A stretch of DNA of 64,000 nt from NCBI GenBank assembly GCA_022818135.1, contig JAFMSR010000002.1:59661523-59725522 (forward strand), in the 5' to 3' direction. The stretch comes from Saxidomus purpurata. Taxonomy: Eukaryota; Mollusca; Bivalvia; Venerida; Veneridae. Shown piece by piece: positions 12,545 through 22,305 of this stretch. Position 1 is the stretch's first letter, and each line of letters opens with the position of its first letter. The position numbers were made by a program, and so were the translations under genes. The notes under the pieces were generated by a model that was given only the letters and a program-made list of their open reading frames with translations, was not told the origin of the DNA and searched no databases.

Positions 12545-13290
12545 TTAAGAAAGGGAGATAATTCGAAAGTTGTGCAAGGAAGAGTATGGTTCTTTGAAAT
12601 TGCACTTTCTTTTAATGTCTTTTACCACTATGTAAAATATAAAATAAATCTCTAGAACAGTTTTGGAGTTTAATGTTCTGGAAGAGCATAATTTTATATG
12701 ACAAATGAAGAAGTTGTGGAAGAGTTGTGGCTTTTAGTCACTGCAGTTTCTCTCAATATACATTACCACTGTGTGAAATATAAATTCAATCCATTGAATA
12801 GTAACGGAGTAAACAAGTTATATCCCAGACAAGCACAGTCTCTTATGACAAAGGGAGGTAATTACAAAACTGCACAAGGAAGAGTTATGGATCTTGGTCA
12901 CTTCAAAGCCCTTCAATGTCCTCTACCACTGTATGAAGTATCAAAGCCACTGAAGAAAAGTGTTTCCTCTTCATACATTTCCTTTACCTCTGTGTCAAAT
13001 ATAGTCAATCCCTTAAATAATTTTGTACTTATATGCTCCTGACAAACATTATTTCAGAAGATAAAACCAATAAAGGGAGATAATTTTTGAAAGGGACAAG
13101 ATACTGCTCTGTTTCTTAGTCCCTGCACTTCTTCTAAAACTCATCTATCATTGTGTGATGTTTCAACAAAATACCTTTGAGTCTGACAGATTTGGAGTTA
13201 TGCTCGAGACAATTTTGCCTTACAGACGGACGTCAGAAGCACGGACAAATCAGGTAACTATAATTATGGTCTCCCTTCAGGGACCATAAT
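12545..13290 (+). mobile_element. Hairpin-tailed tandem-repeat element, diverged ~140-150-bp units
   Basis: Diverged units share AAGGGAGRTAATT, GCAAGGAAGAGT-ATGG, a 'cacttt..ttaatgtc..taccact' motif and 'tttggagtta'. The last unit runs into CAGACGGACGTCAGAAGCAC and ends in a long hairpin at 13263-13290, a 12-bp stem with one bulged base (ATTATGGTC-T-CCCT / AGGGACCATAAT). An open frame at 12698-13042 only follows the units and is not supported as a gene. Confidence 0.75.
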
Positions 13291-14774
13291 AAATTTAGTA
13301 CAGGAATGGCCAAAGGAATGGCCAAATACCAAGTTAGCACTAAAACATAACACAGTCAACTGAACAGACTAACCATGTTTTCTGCCACAGAGAAGAATTT
13401 TCATAAATTGCCATCCAGATGCAAAGTAAATAGATTGCACAAATTGTCTATTACAAGAATTTGATGACATAAAAAAATGAATTTCTGACAGATGTTTGAG
13501 AAAACTTCTATTCATGCACTCCTTTGTGTACAACCATGGATTGTCCACTCCTTGGACTAAACTGAATTTGTCTTTACAGAATTTTCTATATTGATTTCAG
13601 TTCCATGCAATTTAACTTATCAGGATAATTCATCTTCTGCATCATACTGAAATTGCAAAGAAGGCGTAGCAGTATTTAAGTCTCAGCTTCACGCCATTGG
13701 TTCTGGAAAGGTGCCAGTCTGTGCCCCTGAATATGGAGAATAATCTTTTACTTCAAATTACTGTTGGACATGTACAATGGAGCTCACTGAACAACTATAA
13801 TTTGCAACTCTCTCCCCATTCTTAATCCTTTTCGAAATGAGATTTTAATTTCTTGTTTGTGCTGATTGCATGGTTGGGGAAAAAAAAAGGTAGAACTTAG
13901 TCTTTCAAACTGTAACCATATGTTATAAAAATGGTCTTTGGGTATAAAACCCATAGAAAATATTATATTATATACACTGTAGTAATCCCAATCAATAAAA
14001 TACATCAAAAAAGAAAACTCAATCATCTTTCATCCTTGACATAATCTCTATTATAAAGTTTCACTTCATTTCAGATAAAATATTATCATCTAATACTAAT
14101 TGTGGCTTAAACACACAAAATGATGGTTTGATTATAACACCTTTATATTTTTGTATTGACATTGCATAGGCTTATAAGTCTTATCTACATCTTGGAACTT
14201 GATCAAAACACAATTTCTTTAAATGACTAATTTCTCAGGTGGACACCCCCAGAAAAAAAATATCAAAATAGATGCTCAGGGTTGGTTGTGCTTATTTCAT
14301 TAAACCATCAGAGATTCTATAGATCCCCGACAGATTTGCCAGGAGAATTTGCTTAATGAATAAATATTCTTTAAACAAAAGCACTGTAAATATTCACCTT
14401 GCCATTGCCAATATGAAATATTAGTGAGAAGTAACACCAAGTTTTCCCCCAGAATCAATAGCATTATATTAGTTCTGCTCTGAGTTGTTCACCAGAATTG
14501 CTATTACCAGATAAATGGCCAAAAATGATACCCCTTTTTATGATTAAGTTTTCAGTCTGAGTATAGCGCTTCATTCATCAAAATCACCTTTTTCTTAGAA
14601 CCAAACCCCCCAACCATAGTAATCAATGATGAACTGCTAAATTTTCATTTATAGTAAATGAGCTACTGTACATTAACTATTTATATCTACTCAAACACAA
14701 CCAATGAATCACAAATTTAAGTAACATTTAACTCTTACCATGCCGGCAGCAAATGGTTTGTTCCCTGGTACAAC

Positions 14775-14831
14775 CAGTGCAGATCATGATCAGTCTGCAC
14801 TGTCCATGCAGTCTGATCATGATCTGCACTG
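14775..14831. repeat. Perfect 19-bp inverted repeat (cruciform-capable palindrome)
   Basis: CAGTGCAGATCATGATCAG (14775-14793) recurs as its exact reverse complement at 14813-14831, separated by 19 bases that themselves contain a second copy of TGCACTG and a TGCAGT. Each arm holds the internal palindrome GATCATGATC. No coding context. It looks like a short foldback element. Confidence 0.85.
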
Positions 14832-15204
14832 TTAGTAACTTACAGTATATTCTGCAAAATATCATGGCTGATTCTGCGCAACATATATTTGATGGAAATT
14901 GCATGTCTGTTATATAATGATAATATACTTAAATGAGGATGTATTTATATCAATTTGCAGGAGACAATTTAACAGAACAGTCTATGTTACAGCATGACAG
15001 TCTCTGGGGAGGTCTTTACTAATGCACATTCTCATCAAAGCTTTGTGATATTTTGTAATATTCAAGCGAGCTAAAAGTTCGCCCTTCTTATGTTTAGATA
15101 GATGGTGAGGCCCTAATGATCTAATTCGTTACAAACAGTAACTTGAAAACTTAGGCAATTCTATTCCCTAGAACAAAGGCTCTATTTAAAACTAGAAATA
15201 TCTT

Positions 15205-16293
15205 TAAACAAGAGCTGTCCCTCACAAGTGACGAATGCCCCCGAAAGAGGTGCCTCACAGTCTGTGTCCTCTCCATGTGCTCAATAAATGTGCTATGTAA
15301 TTTTAAAATCCTTCCATGCATGACAGAGTAATCATGCATACAGTATTCCATTACTTTAAACACTAAGTGTGACCTTGACCTTTGAGGTAGGGACTTGGGT
15401 ATTGCACGCGACACATCCGCTTGATGTGCTAGACATTTGTGCCAAGTTATTTTAAAATCCTTCAAAGCATAATAAAGTTATAGTCCGGACACAAATGTAT
15501 GCATATATACAGGATTCCATTACCTATAAACTCTAAGTGTGACCTTGACCTTTGTGGTAGGGATGTGGGTCTTGCACGCGACACGTCGTCTTGATGTGCT
15601 AGACATTTGTGCCAAATTATTTTAAAATCCTTCAAGGCATGACAAAGTTACAGTCCGGACACGAATGTGTGCATATATGCATATATAGAGGAATCCATTA
15701 CCTTCAAACTCTAAGTGTGACCTTGACCTTTGAGCTAGGGACATGGGTCTTGCACGCGACACGTCGTGTTGATGTGCTAGACATTTGTGCCAAGTTATTT
15801 TAAAATCCTTCAATGCATGACAAAGTTACAGTCTGGACACGAATGTGTGCATATATGCATATATAGAGGAATCCATTACCTTCAAACTCTAAGTATGACC
15901 TTGACCTTTGAGCTAGGGACGTGGGTCTTGCACGCGACACGTCGTCTTGATGTGCTTGACATGTGTGTCTAGTTATTTGAAAATCCTTCAATGCATGACA
16001 AAGTTACAGTCCGGACACGAATGTGTGCATATATAGAGGATTCCATAACCTTCATACTCCAAGTGTGACCTTCACCTTTGAGGTAGGGATGTGGGTCTTG
16101 CACGCGACACGTCGTCTTGATGTGCTAGACATGTGTGCCAAGTTATTTTAAAATCCTTCAATGCATGACAAAGTTACAGTCCGGACACGAATTTGTAAGT
16201 GGGGACGCACGGACGGATGGACAGACGGACGGACGGACAGACGGTCAGACGGACAGACGGTGCGATTTTAATATGCCACCCTTCGGGGGCATA
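15205..16293 (+). mobile_element. Hairpin-tailed tandem-repeat element, about five ~177-bp units
   Basis: The 5' border region carries ATGCCCCCGAA (15235-15245). About five units follow, each with GACAAAGTTACAGTCCGGAC, a TGCATATAT motif, AACTCTAAGTGTGACCTTGA, CTTGCACGCGACACGTCGTC and a TTATTTTAAAATCCTTCAA boundary. The array runs into a GGAC/GACAGACGG-rich tail (16203-16258) and ends in a hairpin TATGCC...GGCATA (16272-16293) whose 3' arm is TTCGGGGGCAT, the reverse complement of the 5' cap. Open frames on both strands are by-products of the repeat. A related array is at 52970-53655. Confidence 0.85.
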
Positions 16294-16639
16294 AAAAGAT
16301 AAATGGCTTTGAGCCGAATTAAAGATGCCGGAGAGCCGTTCATTCCAATCTGCACACATATTCTTTTCCTTGCATACCATAAACCTTAAGCCCAACTTTC
16401 TTGTAGTAGCATATGAATTACCCATACATTCATAAAACAGGTGGACAGTGAATTTTTAGATCTGCAGCGTTGTTGATCACAATGTACTGCCCCAATGAGT
16501 GTTCAAAGCAAAATCATGTAAAATAGACTTGAAATAGTGCATGAAATATAGTATATTGAAAAAACATGAATTTTATCAGACTAGTAACTAGACTAGTCTA
16601 GTTATCCGCCATTGATGAACAACATCTTCACTGTCCATG

Positions 16640-16770
16640 TGTAACATGACATTGACCTTTGACCTACCTACTTCAAAGTCAATTGGGTATCTATAGGTCA
16701 TGACTAACCTCCCAAATAAGTTTATGGTTCATTGGAGAAACAGTTGAAGAGTGTTTGGGAAAATTCTGGG
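16640..16770 (+). repeat. Single diverged unit of the 20.7-kb tandem family
   Basis: Contains GACATTGACCTTTGACCTAC, then AAAGTCAATTGGGTATCTAT and GGTCATGACTAACCTCCCAA, clearly related to the 145-bp units at 20671-21098. No tail or hairpin remains. Confidence 0.7.
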
Positions 16771-17164
16771 GGAAACAAGAGTTATATGTGAGGAAGGTCA
16801 CTGTTACTGATACTGTAGCTCTGAATGGCCAACATGACATATTGAAGGTATACCAGTTCTGAGGATAATAACAAAGAAAACCAGTTACACAAGTCAAAGC
16901 AATTCTTCCAGTGTCTGCCATGCTATCTTGACCACACAATAAACTTCTCTTTATATTTAACTCACTTTGAAGACCACCCATTTCAGAGGTTTCAATTTTT
17001 GAAAGTAATTTAGTTTTTTCACTCATTAATTTTGTTCTTTCAGACTTCAAACTCGGAAAACTTTTATGACATTTATTGTCATTATGTTCCATTCTTCCAT
17101 CATAATATTTGTTATTAGAAATATCTCTCCACAGCTGCTCACCCTCAGACTTTGGTGAAAACAA
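16691..17164 (-). other. Unrecognised 157-codon open frame inside PKC intron 2
   Basis: This is the longest open frame in the window not made of a simple repeat. The first half is hydrophilic and Lys/Glu/Ser-rich (SLKSERTKLMSEKTKLLSKI), suggestive of a short coiled coil; the second half is unlike it and overlaps the dispersed repeat at 16640-16770. No homology recognised, no clear splice sites, and it lies in an intron on the gene strand. It could be chance or an exon of a fast-evolving gene. Confidence 0.15.
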
Positions 17165-18591
17165 GGTTCATCGAACTGTCTGGAATGAACACATGTTAGA
17201 AGAAATCATCAAAAAGATTAAATGTTTAAGTATTTTAATTCCTGAAATCAGAGGACCTGACTTGAAAATATGTAGCAGCTGGGTTGACCTGACGTAGCCT
17301 AACTGTGGATCAAACAAAGGTCAGCTTGTGTAGGTTTCCAGTATTTTTTAACTGTAAGTACATCTCCAAAACACTGGTGCTACTCAATACTTCAGAGTGC
17401 TCTATTTCTGCCAATTTGTTTTTTTTTTTAATGTCATTATCACTTAGTTAAAAATCTTCTGGAAGATTATCACTCGTAATACTCGTAATACTTGTTATCA
17501 GTGTGATCTTTATCATAAACCAGTTTGCACCTAAATGATTTTATTGGGATGGTATAGAATAAATCATGTCTCCTATCTATATGCCCATGGATATGAGAGC
17601 AAGATAACCTGTAAAATTATCTCCCTTGACAAGGAATTTGGAGCCAGAATATGATAGATATATCAGTGAGTGGGTGAGGGGTGGAACAATGGAAACCAGC
17701 TGTCGGAGAATTATTGTAACAAGCAGAAAGTATGCGCCTAAATATATCACAAGTGATTCTACTGCATGTTAGCCTGACAAAGGCCATCATAATGTCATTA
17801 TAAACAAATTGTATACCTGGATTTATTCCTGATGCTTCAAACAAAAATGTGGCCTTGGCCCATTTTTTCCTCTATTATATATATCAATTCCATATTCAAA
17901 TGTTCGTGCCTAGGGCATTCAATAGAGGAAATAGTAATTGGATTTATGTCCGCCTACCTTTTGTTTCAGAAATTAAAAGGCTTTGTTACTCAGAAAATCT
18001 CCACGAATACAAGTTTTTCATCAAAATAAGGGATCATTTTACTGACGGATCACTTTACTGAGAGCAATGATGTTTATACTCTATAGAGTTAACTATACTC
18101 AAGATAGTTCCAGGTACTCATGTACTTGAAATAAAGATCCTTTCACTACACAATAGAGAAAATTCATATAAAAATCAAGAGAACCATGATGACCCCTACC
18201 ACTCACCTAAGTTCTTTTACTCATCTTTTTAGGGGCTTAAAATGCCTGATTCAACAGTATTTCAGTTATTTACCTACAGTCAGTTCACGTAACCTATTTG
18301 TTTGCTGAAAGGACCAGTAACAGAATGACCCAGCCCCCTGTAAGAAACAGCCATCTTCTGACTTACTGTAAGTAACAACTGGCTCCATCACTATACATGA
18401 ACCTATGTTCCTCATACTGCTCTGTAATATCCCTCATGCAGTGCTTTTCCATAAAGCCTTGTTTTCATTCTAAGTAATGGCCTATATAGGAATAACTGTA
18501 ACACAAAATGAAACTGTTTGCTGTTCTAGAGAATTGGCATAAAATGAAAAACACTGAGCAGAATACAACTGGTTATCGGCACTGCTGGGTG

Positions 18592-19781
18592 CAGTGAATA
18601 ATCTAGGTTTTGATTTATATGAGTCCCTGGGACGCACATTTTTCAAAACAATAAGTCCCAGCTATGAAACAATGAGTCCCTTTCCAAAAAGTCAGAAAAT
18701 AGAATCGGACATCCTCGCCGAATTACTTTCTTTGCGAATCGCCGCTGTAATGTGTTGTTTTTTTCTTCAAATATAATTGTTTCTAAAAGTATTGAATTAC
18801 TGAAAATATTAATTACCTTTTACGTAGATTTAAAATATTTATTTCCGTTAAAAAATCTGCTGTAATTAGTCGATGTTTATTCTCCAATTATCATTTGTCA
18901 CTTGTGAATGTCGCGGTAGGTGTGAAAATACGAGCATTCATAAAGGGTGACAAACTAACTAGATCTACGTCAACTTTGAAATTTCGACCTATGTGACACC
19001 ACTGTTTGAAAAAAGTATTTTCAATTAACTAAATTAACATTTATAAGTTCCAACTATTCTTTATTTAAAATAAACGTTATGTTTATAACAAAATCGCGGC
19101 GCTTCAAGCCGATTTTTTCTCAGTAACAAGTTTCTTCTACAATGTATTTACTTTTAAAGAATTACCTTTGTCGAATAAAATAATTTCTACAGGGACTTCT
19201 TTTACTCATAAAGCCGCAGGTGTTACGAGATCAAAGCACGTACGCCGACGCTGAGTTTCGTTTGATCCAAGCGAAGCACGTGGCATTAAAAAGACCGAAT
19301 ATTTTGACAGGTCTGATTATTTTGGATTATAAAAACTAGTTTGGAATAGACAATGTATAATATGAGTAAGTTTTATTTGGTTATGCACTATATCAAGCTA
19401 TACAAATGTTCGCTGGTCGGCAAATATTTTCAAATTTGATAAATGTACAAAAATAAAAAAATACGTGTATACAAATTTTCACGTAAAATAATTCTAATTT
19501 AATGTCCTGTTAGCTGTCTGAAACACCACTTAAAGTACCGCGATTTTACACCCGGAAAGTGCCGCGACTTTTTAACGATTTCATGCGAAAATGCCTCTAA
19601 ATAATCGCAGGAAACGCAAGTTTGGTGGACGATATTCTTTTATACAAACTGCCGCGAGCATATACCTAAGTCTCGCTTTTCACGTGCTTGCGTCCTAAAG
19701 GACGCACATATTTCAAATCTTTGCGTCCTTTTCATTTTTTGTGCGTCTATGACGCAGGACGCACGGCTAGATTATTCACTG
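18592..19781 (+). mobile_element. Non-autonomous TIR DNA transposon, 1190 bp, 6-bp target duplication
   Basis: The ends are a perfect 15-bp inverted repeat, CAGTGAATAATCTAG at 18592 and its complement ending at 19781. TGGGTG flanks both sides (18586-18591 and 19782-19787). The right subterminal region is full of GGACGCA/TGCGTCC motifs, with two more at the left, likely transposase-binding repeats. The core (about 18690-19600) is homologous to the core of the element at 62382-63911, in opposite orientation. No transposase frame is present. CAG ends suggest the hAT group, but 6-bp duplications are unusual for it. Confidence 0.85.
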
Positions 19782-20647
19782 TGGGTGTGTTTTTTTTTTT
19801 CATAAATAAAATAAATACCTTATCATTAATGTTCAATACCATCCATCCCAACCCCTAAAAACTCAGAAACCTTATCTCTACTTTCCACTGAGGAAATCTC
19901 ATGATTGATAAAATACCCATCAATTATAAAATATAAAATAATAAAATAAGCACTCATTGAAATGACTTTTTTTGAAGCAGCCAGCCCATAGTAATTTGCC
20001 AACTGCAATTAATATTTATATTCAATTAAATGATAACCATCATCATTATTATAATTACTAGAAGACTGTTTTGCTGATTTATTTGAACAAAATACTTGAA
20101 TTCTACTTAACGCATATTATGATTTACTATAAATAATTTTCCTACCAATGTGTACAGATGAAGTAAAACTTAATCATGCTACCACTAAATGTGACGGATA
20201 CCACTTTAACGATACTGAAGATTTATTAAATTTCCGTTTAAATATTATTTAAACTACTAAAGAAGAAAAACAAGAGGCAATATATTATGCTTTGAATGTA
20301 TACCATTACTTAGTATTTTTATAACGTTTTTACTGTCTACTGGGTCCGCTTCATACTTCCAATCAAAAATCTGACAGCTTGTTTACATAGTCTAAACATC
20401 TTAAAATGTTTTTCTCAACCATGTTGGAGGGGGGAGGGGTATTAGGGAGGGAGTTTCTACAGCATGTCAGAAATTCAGTTTTCAAGCACTCTTTATCTAC
20501 ATTATTTTTATATCTTTACACTAAGTTACTACACACTGCTTAGCGAAAATAAAATACCTGGAAGATTTAACTAATATGTAGTTCTTGATCAGTTTGATCT
20601 ACTATCTATAAAGATGATTTCAACTAGAACTGCCACTGTCATGGCCT

Positions 20648-21174
20648 GAATACCCCCGCATACCGCTTTGAAGTCAAGGCCCCTGTGACCTTGACCTTTG
20701 ACCCGGTGACCTCAAAATCAATAGGGGTCATCTACTAGTCATGACTAACCTCCATGCCAAATATGAAGACTGTGGGTCAAAGGAATCTTAAGTTATTGGG
20801 CGGACAAGCTTTTTGAAGTCAAGGCCCCTGTGACCTTGACCTTTGACCGGGTGACCTCAAAATCAATAGGGGTCATCTACTAGTCATGACTAACCTCCAT
20901 GCCAAATATGAAGACTGTGGGTCAAAGGAATCTTAAGTTATTGGGCGGACAAGCTTTTTGAAGTCAAGGCCCCTGTGACCTTGACCTTTGACCCGGTGAC
21001 CTCAAAATCAATAGGGGTCATCTACTAGTCATGACTAACCTCCATGCCAAATATGAAGACTGTGGGTCAAAGGAATCTTAAGTTATTGGGTGGACAAGGA
21101 AAAACCGACGGACGGCCGGACGGACGAGCTGATTCCAGTATACCCCCCTTACAACTTCGTTGTGCGGGGGTATA
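20648..21174 (+). mobile_element. Hairpin-tailed tandem-repeat element, three near-identical 145-bp units
   Basis: The 5' cap ATACCCCCGCA starts near 20650. Three 145-bp units (starting 20671, 20816, 20961) follow with only a few base differences. Each contains TGACCTTGACCTTTGACCC (or a variant) and GGTCATCTACTAGTCATGAC. The tail GACGGACGGCCGGACGGACG leads to a strong terminal hairpin: TATACCCCC (21139-21147) / GGGGGTATA (21166-21174) with inner ACAAC-TTC-GTTGT. The 3' arm is the complement of the 5' cap. Confidence 0.88.
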
Positions 21175-21922
21175 ATTAACTTTTTCGAGTAGACTAAGGC
21201 ATAAAACTCTACCACGACTTTCAGTGGAATGCATTTTAAATGCTGTGAACACCACTGTAACCTAAACTTTTGACCTACTGACCCAGATATTGATAGACCA
21301 TAAGCAAGGATAAGTTTCAGCACCAAGATCATTTTACTTAAAGTAGATACTATCTGAACGCTGTCACTTCAGCAATCAAACCCCTGACACCTAATCTATC
21401 AGGGATTACCATATACGTGACAGTATTATCAAGTGGAATCTGAAATTACTGTGACCTTGACCTTGAAGTACAAACCAACATACCCAAAACATACACTTCA
21501 CCTCCAGAGATTCAAAACAATATGGAATAAAGGATTTCTCTGTTGCAAGATTAACAGATAGTAGAATTCCCAGACAGAACATGACTGAACTAGCTGTGAG
21601 AGTTTCATGGTTTTTCTCAGGTTAGGACTTAGCCACATACTGTAATGTGTACTATAATAAATATGAATTCAGACAAAACACAGTGGTAAAATGCCCCCTT
21701 CTGAACATTGAACTAAACTGAATGGTTTCGAATCAACAGCAAAGAAACACTTGGACCTAGGTTCTTCAAACATTGTAGGAGGATTGTTCATGACTATACT
21801 CTTATAAATATTGAGGTTCATAAGTCAAAGGTCAAGTTAATCTTGAACCGTTTAAAAGTTTAATGGTTTCCAATAAATAACTTCAAACCGCAGTAACTGT
21901 TGAGCCAATAATACTCTACAGA

Positions 21923-22237
21923 CAGGCGCGTAGCCAGGCATACTCCCATACTCACAGGAGTACTTCGAATTTCAAAAATGAAAAATTTAAATGGCCTAAA
22001 AATGATGTTAAACTTGTGCCTAAGGGGGTACATGTCCACTCGGGTATACTAACAGTATCGGTTGTTTTTAATCACAAATGGTAAACTTGTGTTTCATAAA
22101 TGCAATAAATAAGTTTTATACGTCCTAATTATTTACAGTATAATTGGCTTTAAAAAAAATCGCAGGGGGCTTTGCCCCCCACACCCCCCTTATAAAAAAC
22201 TTGGAGTACTTCGATTATGTCCCTTGCTACGCCCCTG
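21923..22237. mobile_element. Short non-autonomous TIR element (MITE), 315 bp, hAT-like ends
   Basis: Left end CAGGCGCGTAGCCAGG and right end complementary to CAGGGGCGTAGCAAGG (2 mismatches). ACAGA flanks both sides as a 5-bp duplication. CAGGGGCGTAGC ends are common in hAT-type elements. The inner ends also match: GGAGTACTTCGA occurs near both termini in direct orientation (about 21957 and 22203). No coding capacity. Confidence 0.75.
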
Positions 22238-22258
22238 ACAGACCTTTATGAGCAATAT

Positions 22259-22305
22259 TCAATTAAGTATTAGATTAAGTATTAAATTAAGTATTAAATT
22301 AAGTG
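22259..22305. repeat. 12-bp microsatellite (AATTAAGTATTA)n, about 4 copies
   Basis: Four imperfect 12-bp units directly 3' of the 21.9-kb MITE. The minus-strand frame through it reads as repeated NLIL and is not a gene. Confidence 0.85.

Noticed and set aside
15151..15991. Several 60-104-codon frames on both strands with near-identical peptides
   Set aside because: They follow the 177-bp tandem units; similarity comes from the DNA repeat, not a protein family.
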